Origin: Caulobacter sp. Root343
GTDB taxonomy: Bacteria > Pseudomonadota > Alphaproteobacteria > Caulobacterales > Caulobacteraceae
Assembly (NCBI RefSeq): GCF_001425745.1
Contig: NZ_LMDF01000012.1
Location: forward strand, 335 to 64,334
DNA length: 64,000 nt
Direction of reading: 5' to 3'
Shown here: positions 16,979 through 26,343 of the stretch, piece after piece
Layout of the letters: each line of letters starts with the position of its first letter
Position numbering within the stretch: position 1 is the stretch's first letter
Notes under the pieces: model-generated
Told to the model about the DNA's origin: nothing
The model's database searches: none
What the model saw: the letters and a program-made list of their open reading frames with translations, nothing else
Position numbers and translations under genes: made by a program

Positions 16979-18031
16979 CTACAGCCCCAGTCGCCGCGCG
17001 CGACCGGCGATCATTAACGCCAGACGCTCGGCGATCAGCTGATCGGGCGAGCCGGAAGTCTTGCAGGCGCGGTCGGCGGTCAGGACCTCGCCCTGGATGT
17101 CGAGGATGGCTTCCAGGTTCCAGGCCCGGGCCTGGCGCAGGAACTCGCGCTCCTGTTTCCAGAAGACGCCGGCGGCCTTGGCGGCGGCCTGCAGGTCGAC
17201 GCCGTTCTTGTGCAAGGTCAGCACGCGGCGCAGGCGGCCCAGATAGTAGCCCATGGCCCGAACGGCGGCTGGACCGCCTTCGCCCTCGGCCGCGGCGCGG
17301 CGCAGGGCGGTCTGGGCCGCGCCCGCCTTGCCGCCGAACGCGTCGGCGGCCGCGTCGCTGAGCGAGGCTTCGGGCTCGACGCCCAGGAAGTCGGTGAGGT
17401 CGGCGGCGGTGGCGTTGACGCCGCTGTTCGGACCCAGATAGAGCGCCAGGCGCTCGATCTCGGCGCGGGCGACGCCGCGCTCCTTGGGCAGGCGTGAAAC
17501 GAACAGGTCCAGCGCCTCGCCGTTCAGGCTGACCTTGTCGTTGGCCAGTGTGTCGCGCGTCAGCCGGGCCAGATCGCCGGCCTCGTCTTCGTAGCAGGGG
17601 ATGACCGCGCAGCCGTTGGCCTTCTCGGCGACCTTGCGCAGCTGGGACTCGCGGCCCAGGGCCCCGGCCTCGACCAGGAAGAAGGCGTCGGGATTGAGCT
17701 GACCCTCGACGTGGCGGGTCAGGGCCTCGGCGGCCTGCCTGTCCGGACCGGCCTTCTCGCCGGACAGGCGCAGGCGCACCAGGCGGCGGCCGCCCATCAT
17801 CGACTGGGCCGACAGCTCGTCTTCCAGCTTGGCCGGATCGCTGTCGAGGTCGCCGTCGGTCAGCTGGGCGGTGTCGAAGGGATCGTCGGGGCGCTCGACC
17901 ACGCGCTTGGCCAAGGCATTGGCGCGATCGCGCACCACGCCCCGGTCCTTGCCGTACAGCACCACGGCCCGGATGTCCGGGGTCGGCTCCTTGAGGAAGC
18001 GTTCGACATCCGGACGCTTGGAGAGAATCAT
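16979..18031 (-). CDS. holA: DNA polymerase III delta subunit
   Basis: Delta opens the beta sliding clamp within the clamp-loader complex. The 350-residue protein has the expected N-terminal ILSKRPDVERFL opening, a GKDRGVV loop in place of a true Walker A, and a helical C-terminal collar with the WKQEREFLRQAR segment. Length and layout match the alphaproteobacterial family. It is the last gene of the leuS-lptE-holA operon, the arrangement seen in many proteobacteria, and ends convergently with parB. Confidence 0.93.
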   Translation of the reverse strand: MILSKRPDVERFLKEPTPDIRAVVLYGKDRGVVRDRANALAKRVVERPDDPFDTAQLTDGDLDSDPAKLEDELSAQSMMGGRRLVRLRLSGEKAGPDRQAAEALTRHVEGQLNPDAFFLVEAGALGRESQLRKVAEKANGCAVIPCYEDEAGDLARLTRDTLANDKVSLNGEALDLFVSRLPKERGVARAEIERLALYLGPNSGVNATAADLTDFLGVEPEASLSDAAADAFGGKAGAAQTALRRAAAEGEGGPAAVRAMGYYLGRLRRVLTLHKNGVDLQAAAKAAGVFWKQEREFLRQARAWNLEAILDIQGEVLTADRACKTSGSPDQLIAERLALMIAGRARRLGL

Positions 18032-18034
18032 AGC

Positions 18035-18550
18035 CTAGGCCGGCTTCTTGCCCGCCAGCCAGGTGGCGAGGTCCAGCTGGATCTTGCGCGCGGCCTCGGT
18101 CGCGGCCCGCTCCTGGCCATCTTGCTGGGCCGCGATGGCGGCGTAGGGCTGGTCGGCGGAGTCGTAGGTCACCGAGACCTCGGTCAGACCCTTGTGCGCT
18201 TCGGCGCCGGTGCGGGCGTCGAGCAGGCGCCAGGTGACCGACATCCGCAGTTCATAACGATTGGCGACATTATCCAAGCGCACGCCGCGGGCGAAGCGCT
18301 GCTCGTTGACGCCGAACGCCAGCTTGTAGGCGACAGGGTCGCCCTGGCGGTGAGCCAGGGCGTCATCTAGCTGTTCGCGCAGCAGATAGCCGCCTCGGCC
18401 CTCGGCCGCGATGGTCTCGATGCTGGCAAGGCCGCCCTCGACGCCGGGACGGCCATACAGGGGCGTGAAGCCGGCGCAGGCCGACAGGACCGTCATCGAC
18501 AGCGCCGCGATCGCGAAGGTTCGGGCGACAATCAGCAGGTTGCGTTTCAT
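18035..18550 (-). CDS. lptE: LPS-assembly lipoprotein LptE
   Basis: LptE plugs the LptD barrel and helps place lipopolysaccharide in the outer leaflet. This 171-residue protein has a signal sequence ending in the lipobox LSAC (Cys near residue 24), followed by AGFTPLYGR, the typical LptE opening. Sequence conservation is low in this family, and the assignment rests equally on its place between leuS and holA. I use the ATG at 18550, 5 bases after leuS, rather than the in-frame TTG at 18559 inside leuS. Confidence 0.88.
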   Translation of the reverse strand: MKRNLLIVARTFAIAALSMTVLSACAGFTPLYGRPGVEGGLASIETIAAEGRGGYLLREQLDDALAHRQGDPVAYKLAFGVNEQRFARGVRLDNVANRYELRMSVTWRLLDARTGAEAHKGLTEVSVTYDSADQPYAAIAAQQDGQERAATEAARKIQLDLATWLAGKKPA

Positions 18551-18555
18551 CGGTC

Positions 18556-21141
18556 TCAATTGGCCACGATGTTGACGATACGGTCCTTGACCACGATCAC
18601 CTTGCGGACCGTGACACCCTCAAGGTGGGCCAGGACGTTCGGATCCGCCAGAGCGATTTTCTGAACCTCGTCGTCCGAGGCGCCGGCCTTGACCTTGATC
18701 TCGCCCCGACGCTTCCCGTTGATCTGGATCGGCAGGACGCGCTCGTCGTCGGTGGCCAGAGCCGGATCGGCCTTGGGCCAGGGCGCGTTGACGACCATGC
18801 CTTCGCCGCCGATCTTGGCCCAGGCTTCCTCGGCTAGGTGCGGCGTGAACGGTGCGACCAGGCGGGCCAGGATGTTCAGGGCCTCGGCGCGAGCGGCCAG
18901 GACGCCGTTCGATGCGCCTTCAGCGGGCGCGGCCTTCAGCGCGTTCAGGAATTCGTACAGGCGCGCCACGCCGCTGTTGAAGCGGAAGCCCTCGATGCTG
19001 TCGGTGACGAAGCCGATCAGCTTGTGGGCCGCCTTGCGCAGGGCCAGGGCCGCTTCGTCGGTCTCGTCCTGGGCGAAATCGCCGGCCGGTTGGCTGTCGA
19101 ACTCGTTCCACAGGCGGTGGGTGAAGCGCCAGGAGCCCTCGACGCCCGAGTTCGTCCATTGGACGTCGCGCTCGGGCGGACTGTCGCTCATCACGAACAG
19201 ACGCGCGGAGTCGACGCCATAGGCCTCGAAGATGTCTTCCGGCGCGACGACGTTCTTCTTGGACTTCGACATCTTCTCGATGTCGCCGATGACGATCGGC
19301 GCGCCGGTCTTGGCGTGCTTGGCGGTGCGGCTGGCGCCCTCGGCGGTGATCACCACCTCCGACGGCTCAACCCAGTCGCCGGCCTCGTTCTTGTAGGCCT
19401 CGTGGGTGACCATGCCCTGGGTGAACAGGCCCGCGAACGGTTCCTCGACCGACAGCAGGTCCTCGTCCTTCAGGGCGCGGGTAATGAAGCGGGCGTACAG
19501 CAGGTGCAGGATCGCGTGCTCGACGCCGCCGATATACTGGTCGACCGCCAGCCAATAATCGGCCGCGGCCTTGCCGACTGGCTCGGCCGCATGGGTGTCG
19601 GCGAAGCGGGCGAAGTACCAGCTGGAGTCGATGAAGGTGTCCAGAGTGTCGGTCTCACGCTCGGCCTTGCCGCCGCACGAGGGACAGGTGGTGTGCCGCC
19701 AGGTCGGGTGGCGCAGCAAAGGGTTGCCCGGCTTGTCGAAGGTGACGTCCTCGGGCAGGGCGACCGGCAGCTGGTCTTCCGGCACGGGCACGACGCCGCA
19801 GGCCTCGCAGTGGATGACCGGGATCGGGCAGCCCCAATAGCGCTGGCGCGAAATGCCCCAGTCGCGCAGGCGGTAGACGGTCGCGCCCTGGCCCTGGCCG
19901 GCCTTCTCGATGCGGGCGACAGCCTCGGCCTTGGCGGCCTCGACGTCCATGCCGTCCAGGAATTCCGAATTGAAGATCTTGCCGGGGCCGACATAGGCCT
20001 CCTTGCCGACCTGGAAGGTCGCGGGGTCCTCGCCGGTCGGCAGCACCACCGGCAGCACCGGCAGGTCGTACTTGCGGGCGAAATCCAGGTCGCGCTGGTC
20101 GTGGGCCGGGCAGGCGAAGATCGCGCCGGTCCCGTAGTCCATCAGGATGAAGTTGGCGATCCAGACGGGCAGGGTGATCGACGGATCCAGCGGGTGCTTG
20201 ACCCGCAGGCCGGTGTCATATCCCAGCTTCTCGGCGCTCTCGATCTCGGCCTCCGAGGTGCCGCCCTTGCGGCAGTCGGCGACGAACTGCTGGATCTCGG
20301 GGTTCTCGATCGCCAGGCGTTCGGCCAGCGGATGCTCGGGGGCAATGCCGACGAAGCTGGCGCCGAACAGGGTGTCGGGACGGGTGGTGTAGACCTCCAG
20401 CCCTTCGGCCATGCCGTCGGGCGCTTCGCCCTCAAACTGGAACTTGAAGCGCAGGCCCTTGGAGCGGCCGATCCAGTTCTCCTGCATCAGGCGAACCTTG
20501 TCGGGCCAGCGGTCCAGGGTCTTCAGGCCGTCGATCAGGGCGTCGGCATAGTCCGTAATCCGCAGGAACCACTGGGTCAGCTTGCGCTTCTCGACCGTCG
20601 CGCCCGAGCGCCAGCCCTTGCCGTCGATGACCTGTTCGTTGGCCAGGACGGTCATGTCGACCGGGTCCCAGTTGACCGAGGCTTCCTTGCGATAGACCAG
20701 GCCGCGCTTCAACAGGCGCAGGAACCAGGCCTGCTGTTTGCCGTAATATTCCGGGTCGCAGGTGGCGAACTCGCGCGACCAATCGACCGAAATGCCCAGC
20801 GATTTCAGCTGCTCGCGCATGGCGGCGATGTTGTCGTAGGTCCAGCCCTTGGGATGGACGCCGCGCTCCATGGCGGCGTTCTCGGCCGGCATGCCGAACG
20901 CGTCCCAGCCCATCGGGTGCAGGACGTTGAAGCCTTGGGCGCGCTTGTAGCGGGCCACCACGTCGCCCATGGCGTAGTTGCGGACGTGGCCCATGTGGAT
21001 GCGGCCCGACGGATACGGGAACATCTCGAGCACGTAGTATTTCGGACGGCCGTCGTTGATTTCGCCGGTCTTGAAGACGTCGGCCTTGGCCCAGGCGTCA
21101 CGCCATTTGGGCTCGGTGTCTTTGGGATTGTAGCGGGCCAT
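18556..21141 (-). CDS. leuS: Leucyl-tRNA synthetase
   Basis: This class I synthetase charges tRNA-Leu and edits misactivated amino acids. The 861-residue protein has the HIGH-type motif in [15 protein letters not shown], an inserted CP1 editing domain with [10 protein letters not shown], a zinc-binding-like segment CEACG...CPSCGG (about residues 440-490), and KMSKS in [10 protein letters not shown]. It heads the leuS-lptE-holA operon. Confidence 0.97.
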   Translation of the reverse strand: MARYNPKDTEPKWRDAWAKADVFKTGEINDGRPKYYVLEMFPYPSGRIHMGHVRNYAMGDVVARYKRAQGFNVLHPMGWDAFGMPAENAAMERGVHPKGWTYDNIAAMREQLKSLGISVDWSREFATCDPEYYGKQQAWFLRLLKRGLVYRKEASVNWDPVDMTVLANEQVIDGKGWRSGATVEKRKLTQWFLRITDYADALIDGLKTLDRWPDKVRLMQENWIGRSKGLRFKFQFEGEAPDGMAEGLEVYTTRPDTLFGASFVGIAPEHPLAERLAIENPEIQQFVADCRKGGTSEAEIESAEKLGYDTGLRVKHPLDPSITLPVWIANFILMDYGTGAIFACPAHDQRDLDFARKYDLPVLPVVLPTGEDPATFQVGKEAYVGPGKIFNSEFLDGMDVEAAKAEAVARIEKAGQGQGATVYRLRDWGISRQRYWGCPIPVIHCEACGVVPVPEDQLPVALPEDVTFDKPGNPLLRHPTWRHTTCPSCGGKAERETDTLDTFIDSSWYFARFADTHAAEPVGKAAADYWLAVDQYIGGVEHAILHLLYARFITRALKDEDLLSVEEPFAGLFTQGMVTHEAYKNEAGDWVEPSEVVITAEGASRTAKHAKTGAPIVIGDIEKMSKSKKNVVAPEDIFEAYGVDSARLFVMSDSPPERDVQWTNSGVEGSWRFTHRLWNEFDSQPAGDFAQDETDEAALALRKAAHKLIGFVTDSIEGFRFNSGVARLYEFLNALKAAPAEGASNGVLAARAEALNILARLVAPFTPHLAEEAWAKIGGEGMVVNAPWPKADPALATDDERVLPIQINGKRRGEIKVKAGASDDEVQKIALADPNVLAHLEGVTVRKVIVVKDRIVNIVAN

Positions 21142-21277
21142 CGGAAACCAGGATCTTGATACGGAGAAGCGCGCTCAAGAAGCGCGTCCGCGACAAGTTA
21201 TGCGGTTTCGCGGCTGGAGCGCGCTGAGAAAATAGGGCGTCAGGGTCCTCTTCGCCTGGAAGAGGACCCCTGGGGCC

Positions 21278-21790
21278 TTAGCCCTTGATGTTCGAAAGAC
21301 GAAGCTGACGCGCGCGGGTCAGGATCGCGTTTTCGATGTCGGTGGCGGTCTGGTCGGCGACCGGAGCATCGACCCAGGCGCCGTTGATATCCTTCGACTG
21401 CTTGAACACCGTAACGTTCAGGCCGTCGGCGCGCAGGCGGGTGTCGAGAATGTAAACCGTGGCCTTGAAGCGCTCGGCGGGGGTCTCGGGGTTCACGTAC
21501 CAGTCGGTGACGATCACGCCGCCGTACGGGTCGGCCGAGGCCAGGGGCATGAAGGCCAGGGTGTCCAGGCTGGCGCGCCACAGATACCCATTGACGCCGA
21601 TCGAACCCTCGGAGGCCGGAGCCTTGTTGCCGCCGCCGAAGCGCTTGAACGGGTTCAGGCCCGGTTCGTCGCTTTGCGTCGAGAACGTCTTCGGGGGCTT
21701 GTTGCTGCTGCAGGCCGACACGCCCAGCAGGGACAGAGCCAGGACGCCCGCGGCGACGCCGCGCATCACAGACCCACGCTCAAACGCCAT
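21278..21790 (-). CDS. DUF3576 family lipoprotein
   Basis: A 170-residue protein with an export signal ending in a lipobox (LLGVSAC), then a low-complexity linker and a DUF3576 domain beginning near NGYLWRASLDTL. The family is widespread in alphaproteobacteria, often next to leuS as here, and its role is unknown; envelope maintenance is a fair guess. I start at the ATG at 21790, preceded by GAGCGAGG; an internal ATG at residue 9 (MRGV) is also possible and gives a better signal peptide. It is transcribed away from ntrZ. Confidence 0.82.
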   Translation of the reverse strand: MAFERGSVMRGVAAGVLALSLLGVSACSSNKPPKTFSTQSDEPGLNPFKRFGGGNKAPASEGSIGVNGYLWRASLDTLAFMPLASADPYGGVIVTDWYVNPETPAERFKATVYILDTRLRADGLNVTVFKQSKDINGAWVDAPVADQTATDIENAILTRARQLRLSNIKG

Positions 21791-22058
21791 AGTACCTCGC
21801 TCCAATGTCTCGCCGACGCGGCTTCGCGCATCCTGGCGCGCCCCCGCGGCCGGGAGCCGGTCTATAGCATGGCTACGCCGCCTCAAAACAGGAATCGCGT
21901 GACCTCGTCGCCACAGGAGTCGATTGAATCGCCCAATTCAGCCCGAAGTGCGACCAATGGCCGGTTGACCGCGTTCCGGCCAAGCCTTTAATCGCAATGT
22001 AAGGGCTCGTTCCTATATGGGATGGGTGGGGACAACAGAGTATGGGCGGCGAGTAGCG
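21791..22058. promoter_or_regulatory. Divergent promoter region with three clustered GANTC sites
   Basis: The gap between the DUF3576 gene and ntrZ has GAATC at 21892-21896, GAGTC at 21917-21921 and GAATC at 21926-21930, three CcrM targets in 39 bases. A plausible promoter for ntrZ is TTGACC at 21967-21972, a 17-base spacer, and TTAATC at 21990-21995. I see no gene here. Confidence 0.5.
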
Positions 22059-22469
22059 ATGGTCGCGACGCGTTTCTTCTTGGCCGGGGCTGCCGCGCTG
22101 ATCCTGACGGGATCGGCGGCGAGCGCGTTCGCCCAGGCCAAACCGCACGCTGTTGCGCCCGATTTCAGTGTGAAGAACGACTTCACCAGCGCCGCCGCCG
22201 GCGTCCAATACCCGCAGGATGACAAGCGCACCCTGCGTTGGGACGCCAAGAAGGGCCGCTGGGGCCTGAAGCTCGACCTCGACCAGCCGACCAGCCGCGA
22301 AATGGAACTGCAGGACGTGCAGGCCGGCGCCTATTTCAAGGTGACCCCGTCGATCCGCGTCGGCGGCGCCGTCAGCCTGGGCGAGAACAACCCGGCCCTG
22401 GCCGCCCGCAAGGCCCAGCAGCCCGACCCCGCGCCGCGTGTCCGCCTGGAAACCGCCTTCAAGTTCTAG
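22059..22469 (+). CDS. ntrZ: NtrZ-like periplasmic regulatory protein
   Basis: A 136-residue secreted protein with a signal peptide cleaved at about AFA-QA (residue 27) and a small beta-rich mature domain (RWGLKLDLDQPTSREMELQD, then VTPSIRVGGAVSLGENN). It matches what I recall of Caulobacter NtrZ, a periplasmic protein that restrains the NtrY sensor kinase of the NtrY-NtrX system. That system itself is not in this window. I start at the ATG at 22059; an upstream frame to 22017 adds residues that would bury the signal peptide. Confidence 0.75.
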   Translation: MVATRFFLAGAAALILTGSAASAFAQAKPHAVAPDFSVKNDFTSAAAGVQYPQDDKRTLRWDAKKGRWGLKLDLDQPTSREMELQDVQAGAYFKVTPSIRVGGAVSLGENNPALAARKAQQPDPAPRVRLETAFKF

Positions 22470-22475
22470 GTTCGG

Positions 22476-23087
22476 CTAGCCCGCCAGGGCTTCCACCGCC
22501 GCGATCCCGACAAGTCCGCCGCCGATCAGCTGCGTGACCGTACGCGCTCGCACGCCGCCCAGGGCGTAGACGGGCAGGGTGGTAATCGAAACCAGATCCT
22601 TTACGGCCTCGACACCCAGCGGGTCTCCCGCTGACGGGCTGTTGCTGGGAAAGACCGGCGAAACGACGACCGCATCCGCTCCGGCCCGTTCCGCCGCCCG
22701 CACGGCGCGCTCGTCATGCGCGGCGACCGTGATCAGGTAGCGGGCGTGCTCGGCCCGCAGGCGGGGAATGTCGGCCGCCAGGCGCTCGGGCATGTGGAGG
22801 CCGTCGGCGCCGATGCCTTCGGCCAGGTTGGCGTGAGCCCCGACCAGCAGCAGCAGGCCGCGTTCGGTGGCGATCGTCCGCAGGCGGCGGCCCTGCTCGA
22901 CCGCGTCCGGCGCGCCGAAGGCCCGGAACACGATCCCGGCCCCGCGCGGCAGGCGCTCGGCCACGGTCGTGGGGTCCGGAACCCGGGCTGGATCGGTGAA
23001 GAACAGCAGGTTCGGCAAGGTCACGCCGCGCGCGGTCCTTGGCGGGAAGGTCGCGGCCGCACTAGACAGGACTTCCAGTTCGCTCAC
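22476..23087 (-). CDS. Thiamine phosphate synthase family protein (ThiE/TenI-like)
   Basis: The 203-residue protein is a TIM barrel of the ThiE/TenI family. It has the LLLVGAHANLAEGIGADGLHMPE segment split over two strands, a VSPVFPSNSP phosphate-binding stretch and ALGGV near the end. ThiE joins the pyrimidine and thiazole halves of thiamine. The more usual ThiE lysine/arginine pattern in the N-terminal loop is not clear, so it could be a TenI-like paralogue. The GTG at 23087 leaves only 21 bases to the divergent next gene; a GTG at 23024 with AAGGA upstream is an alternative. Confidence 0.75.
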   Translation of the reverse strand: MSELEVLSSAAATFPPRTARGVTLPNLLFFTDPARVPDPTTVAERLPRGAGIVFRAFGAPDAVEQGRRLRTIATERGLLLLVGAHANLAEGIGADGLHMPERLAADIPRLRAEHARYLITVAAHDERAVRAAERAGADAVVVSPVFPSNSPSAGDPLGVEAVKDLVSITTLPVYALGGVRARTVTQLIGGGLVGIAAVEALAG

Positions 23088-23108
23088 GTCGTGCAAGGCC
23101 GTTCCCCC

Positions 23109-23774
23109 ATGTCGCTCGCCCAGTCGCAAGCCCTCGCCGAGATCCGCGACCGCATCGCCGCCGCCGAGACCCGCGCCGGCCGGCCGGCGGGATCGACGAC
23201 GCTGGTGGCCGTTTCCAAGACCCAGCCCTGGGAGCATATCGCGCCCGTACTGGCGGCGGGACAGAAAGTGTTCGGCGAGAACCGCGTCCAGGAAGCGATG
23301 GAACGCTGGGGGGACCGCCGCGAAGGGCTTGAGCTGCGCCTGATCGGCCCGCTGCAGACCAACAAGGTTCGCGAGGCCGTCGGCCTTTTCGATGTGATCG
23401 AGACGCTCGACCGCGAGAAACTGGCCAGGGCCCTGGCCGACGAGATCGAAAGGGTCGGCAAGGCGCCGCGCCTCTATGTCCAGGTCAATACCGGCGAGGA
23501 GCCGCAGAAGGCCGGGGTCACGCCCGCTGACGCCGACGCCTTCATCGCCGCTTTCCGGACGACCTATGGTCTGGCGATCGAAGGCTTGATGTGCATCCCG
23601 CCCGTCGACGCCGACCCCGCGCCACATTTCGCACTGTTGCGGACCATCGCCGCGCGCAATGGGATCGAGAAGTTGTCGATGGGCATGAGCGACGACTTCG
23701 AGACGGCGATCGCCCAGGGCGCGACCTCGGTGCGGGTGGGCTCGGCGATCTTTGGACGCCGCGATTACGCCTAG
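23109..23774 (+). CDS. YggS-type pyridoxal-phosphate homeostasis protein
   Basis: This PLP-binding single-domain TIM barrel of 221 residues buffers cellular pyridoxal phosphate and affects amino-acid pools when lost in E. coli (YggS). The PLP lysine is in LVAVSKTQPWE, followed by FGENRVQE, HLIGPLQTNK-like LRLIGPLQTNK, and MGMSDDFETAI with VRVGSAIFG at the C-terminus. Its stop overlaps the convergent L,D-transpeptidase stop within CTAG. Confidence 0.93.
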   Translation: MSLAQSQALAEIRDRIAAAETRAGRPAGSTTLVAVSKTQPWEHIAPVLAAGQKVFGENRVQEAMERWGDRREGLELRLIGPLQTNKVREAVGLFDVIETLDREKLARALADEIERVGKAPRLYVQVNTGEEPQKAGVTPADADAFIAAFRTTYGLAIEGLMCIPPVDADPAPHFALLRTIAARNGIEKLSMGMSDDFETAIAQGATSVRVGSAIFGRRDYA

Positions 23775-24280
23775 TCGGCGACGATCTCGACCGCGTCTCC
23801 AGGCTTCGCCGCCGCCAACACCGCTTCCAAGTCCGCCCGCGCCAACGCCACGCACCCTTCCGTCCCTGGATAGCCCTCCCGCGCCAGGTGCATGAAGATC
23901 GCCGAGCCCATGTCCGGGATCGGCGGGTCGTCGTTGTGGCCGAGGATCACCACCAGGTCGTAGACGGGGTCGTCGCGCCACATCCGCTCGGCGCTGGCGG
24001 CATAGGGCAGGGTGACGGGCCGGTTGTAGTTCGGATCGTCGGGAGCGTCGCACCAGCCGTCCTCGGGCCGGGTGGCGCGAAGGGGCAGGGCGGTGGTCGG
24101 GCCGTTCGGATAGACGTCTGGCCGATACCACACCTCGCGCATGGGCCAGGTTCCGAGCGGGCTCTTGCTGTCGCCCTCGCGCTTGTCGGCCGCCGCGATC
24201 GCGCCCGTCTTGCCGATCGCGCAGCGCAAGATGCGTCCATCCAGTTCGAAGTGGCCATCGACATGGGCGCGGAACAGCAT
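23771..24280 (-). CDS. L,D-transpeptidase family protein (YkuD domain)
   Basis: The 169-residue protein looks like a compact YkuD domain: an early LRCAIGKTGAI strand, an SPLGTWPM segment, a GHNDDPP loop and the catalytic HLAREGYPGTEGCVAL with His and Cys (TEGC replaces the usual SHGC/SxGC). L,D-transpeptidases make 3-3 peptidoglycan cross-links or anchor lipoproteins. I see no signal peptide at the ATG I chose (24280), which is odd for a periplasmic enzyme, so export could depend on a start I did not identify, or it may act differently. Confidence 0.78.
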   Translation of the reverse strand: MLFRAHVDGHFELDGRILRCAIGKTGAIAAADKREGDSKSPLGTWPMREVWYRPDVYPNGPTTALPLRATRPEDGWCDAPDDPNYNRPVTLPYAASAERMWRDDPVYDLVVILGHNDDPPIPDMGSAIFMHLAREGYPGTEGCVALARADLEAVLAAAKPGDAVEIVAD

Positions 24281-24355
24281 CGAAGGACGACTCCTCGGAC
24301 TTAAGGCCTCGCTCGGGGTTGTCCCCGGGGGCCGCAGCGGTGCATGTTTCGCCTT

Positions 24356-25042
24356 ATGGCGCAACGCAAGACCCTTCTGCTGATCGACGACGACGACGAC
24401 CTGCGCGGCGCCTTGGCCGAGCAGCTGGCCCTGCACGAGGAATTCGCGGTCGCCGAGGCTGCGAGCGCCGGCGAGGGCGTGCGAATGTCGCGCGAGATCA
24501 AGCCCGATCTGATCCTGCTGGACGTCGACCTGCCCGACATGGACGGCCGTGAGGCCTGCCGGCTGATGCGCAAGAACGGGGTAACCGCCCCGGTGATCAT
24601 GCTGACGGCGGCGGCCAGCGACAGCGACACGATCCTGGGCCTGGAGTCCGGCGCTAACGACTATGTCACCAAGCCCTTCCGCTTCGGCGTGCTGCTGGCC
24701 CGCATCCGCGCCCAGCTGCGCAGCTACGAAGCTTCGGAAGACGCGCTGTTCCGCATCGGTCCGTACGAGTTCCGCCCGTCCGCCAAGCTGCTGGTCGACG
24801 AGAAGCAGAAGAAGGTGCGGTTGACCGAGAAGGAAACCAATATCCTGAAGTACCTCTATCGCGCCGGCTCCAAGCCGGTATCGCGCGAGGAGCTGCTGAC
24901 CGAGGTCTGGGGCTACAACGCCGGGGTAACGACCCACACCCTGGAAACCCACGTCTACCGCCTGCGCCAGAAGATCGAGCCGGATCCCGCTGTGGCGCGG
25001 ATTCTGATCACCGAGATGGGCGGCTATCGGCTGCAGCCGTAA
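24356..25042 (+). CDS. cenR: OmpR-family response regulator CenR
   Basis: The 228-residue protein has a receiver domain (acidic pocket IDDDDD, phospho-acceptor Asp in ILLDVDLPD, Lys in VTKPF) and a winged-helix DNA-binding domain with RAGSKPVSREELLTEVWG and THTLETHVYRLRQK. In Caulobacter CenR is an essential regulator of envelope integrity paired with the kinase CenK, and it is encoded near the origin; neighbouring ntrZ, secB, mltA and tim44 match that locus. No kinase gene is adjacent. I use the ATG at 24356; another ATG at 24344 is possible, and neither has a clear ribosome binding site. Confidence 0.88.
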   Translation: MAQRKTLLLIDDDDDLRGALAEQLALHEEFAVAEAASAGEGVRMSREIKPDLILLDVDLPDMDGREACRLMRKNGVTAPVIMLTAAASDSDTILGLESGANDYVTKPFRFGVLLARIRAQLRSYEASEDALFRIGPYEFRPSAKLLVDEKQKKVRLTEKETNILKYLYRAGSKPVSREELLTEVWGYNAGVTTHTLETHVYRLRQKIEPDPAVARILITEMGGYRLQP

Positions 25043-25046
25043 AGAA

Positions 25047-25080
25047 AAGAGGCCCGGTCATCACTGACCGGGCCTCTTCA
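25047..25080. terminator. Bidirectional terminator between cenR and secB
   Basis: A 12-bp perfect stem (GAGGCCCGGTCA and its complement) around a 4-base loop, flanked by an A-rich and a T-rich side, sits between two convergent genes. Confidence 0.88.
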
Positions 25081-25099
25081 TTTCTGCGGCGCGCCTGGA

Positions 25100-25588
25100 T
25101 TAGGCGTTGCCGACCACTTGGCCTTCGGCTTGAGCCTTGCGCGCCGCGTAGACGCCGGCGAAATCGATCGGGTCGATCAGGAACGGCGGGAAACCGCCCT
25201 CGGCCGTCACGTCCGAGATCAGGCGACGGGCGTACGGGAACAGGAAGCGCGGGCACTCGATCAGCAGCACCGGCTCGAGATCGGCCTCGCTGACGCCTTC
25301 GATGTGGAACAGGCCGCCATAGACGACTTCGACGTGGAACACCGCTTGCTCGTCGCGCAGGGCGCGGGCGGAGAGCTTCAGGTCGACTTCGAACAGACCG
25401 TCAGGACGACCGCGGGCGTTCATCTCGACGCCCATGTCGATGGCGGGCTGGGCCGCGCCGGCGCGCAGGCTGTCGGGGGCCAGCGGATTCTCGAACGAGA
25501 AGTCACGAACGAACTGGGCCAGGATGCGGATGCCCGATTGCCCCGCGGTCTCTTCCGAAGTCGCCTCGGGGGCGGTGGTGTCGGTCAT
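25100..25588 (-). CDS. secB: Protein-export chaperone SecB
   Basis: SecB holds preproteins unfolded and hands them to SecA. The 162-residue protein begins with an acidic low-complexity stretch and then the family core: [20 protein letters not shown], the [19 protein letters not shown] segment, and [16 protein letters not shown] near the C-terminus. Divergent to tim44, with 161 bases between. Confidence 0.95.
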   Translation of the reverse strand: MTDTTAPEATSEETAGQSGIRILAQFVRDFSFENPLAPDSLRAGAAQPAIDMGVEMNARGRPDGLFEVDLKLSARALRDEQAVFHVEVVYGGLFHIEGVSEADLEPVLLIECPRFLFPYARRLISDVTAEGGFPPFLIDPIDFAGVYAARKAQAEGQVVGNA

Positions 25589-25749
25589 TAGGATAAAATC
25601 CGTAATCGGCGGCTAGAACGCCTGAAGAAAGGTGGGCGCTGCTACCATGAGGGCCTGTCTGGCGCAATGTCAGGCGCCTGACGAGAGAGCGCGTCTCGCC
25701 TATATAGACATGATATCCTGGGCCCCAAAGCCCGCTGACGGACCTCGAA

Positions 25750-26343
25750 GTGCTCCAGATCCTGTTTCTCGCCGCGGTCGCCGCGGTCGTTCTGTATCAG
25801 CTCTACGCCACGCTCGGCCGCCGCGTCGGTCGCCAGCCCGAGGACGCGCCCGCGACGGCGCAGCCGGGCGGCGGGAGCGCGCCGGTCGACGCCCACCCGG
25901 CCCTGCGGACGGAAGGCGTGGCGGTGCTGAAGTCCAAGCAGCCGGACTTCGACCCGACCAAGTTCCTGGCCGGAGCCCGCTCGGCGTACGAGCAGATCGT
26001 CAAGGCCTATGCCGAAGGCGACCGTGAGACGCTGAAGCCGCTGCTGGCGCCCGAGGTGATGAGCAATTTCGAGCAGGCCATGGCGGCGCGTGAAGCCGCC
26101 GGTCGCAGCGAGAAGGTCGAGTTCCTGACCGCGCCGCGCCTGGATCTCGAGAAGATCGACGTGGTCGGCGACATCGCCAAGGCGGTCGTGCGGATCCTGG
26201 CCGAGGTGCGGACCCGCACCAAGGACGAGCGCGGTGAAGGCGTCGACGACCGTCGCACGGCCGAGCTCTGGACCTTCGAACGCGAGGTCAAGAGCGCCAA
26301 TCCGAACTGGTTCCTCTCGTTCGTGGCCGCCGCCGAGGCGTGA
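25750..26343 (+). CDS. Tim44-like domain membrane protein
   Basis: The 197-residue protein has one N-terminal membrane helix (LQILFLAAVAAVVLYQLY) and a C-terminal Tim44/TimA domain beginning near FLAGARSAYEQIVKAYAEGD. Bacterial homologues are the likely forebears of mitochondrial Tim44; in Caulobacter one is reported as a membrane-associated protein. The order secB-tim44-mltA-smr is a conserved alphaproteobacterial block. Its stop overlaps the mltA start (TGATG). The start is GTG. Confidence 0.85.
   Translation: MLQILFLAAVAAVVLYQLYATLGRRVGRQPEDAPATAQPGGGSAPVDAHPALRTEGVAVLKSKQPDFDPTKFLAGARSAYEQIVKAYAEGDRETLKPLLAPEVMSNFEQAMAAREAAGRSEKVEFLTAPRLDLEKIDVVGDIAKAVVRILAEVRTRTKDERGEGVDDRRTAELWTFEREVKSANPNWFLSFVAAAEA

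Noticed and set aside
18838-21159. A 773-codon open frame opposite leuS
   Set aside because: It is antisense to a complete leucyl-tRNA synthetase and shows no domain or signal.
25329-25345. A parS-like TTCGACGTGGAACA in secB
   Set aside because: It has at least two mismatches in the central core and is 21 kb from Cori; the match is weak for ParB.
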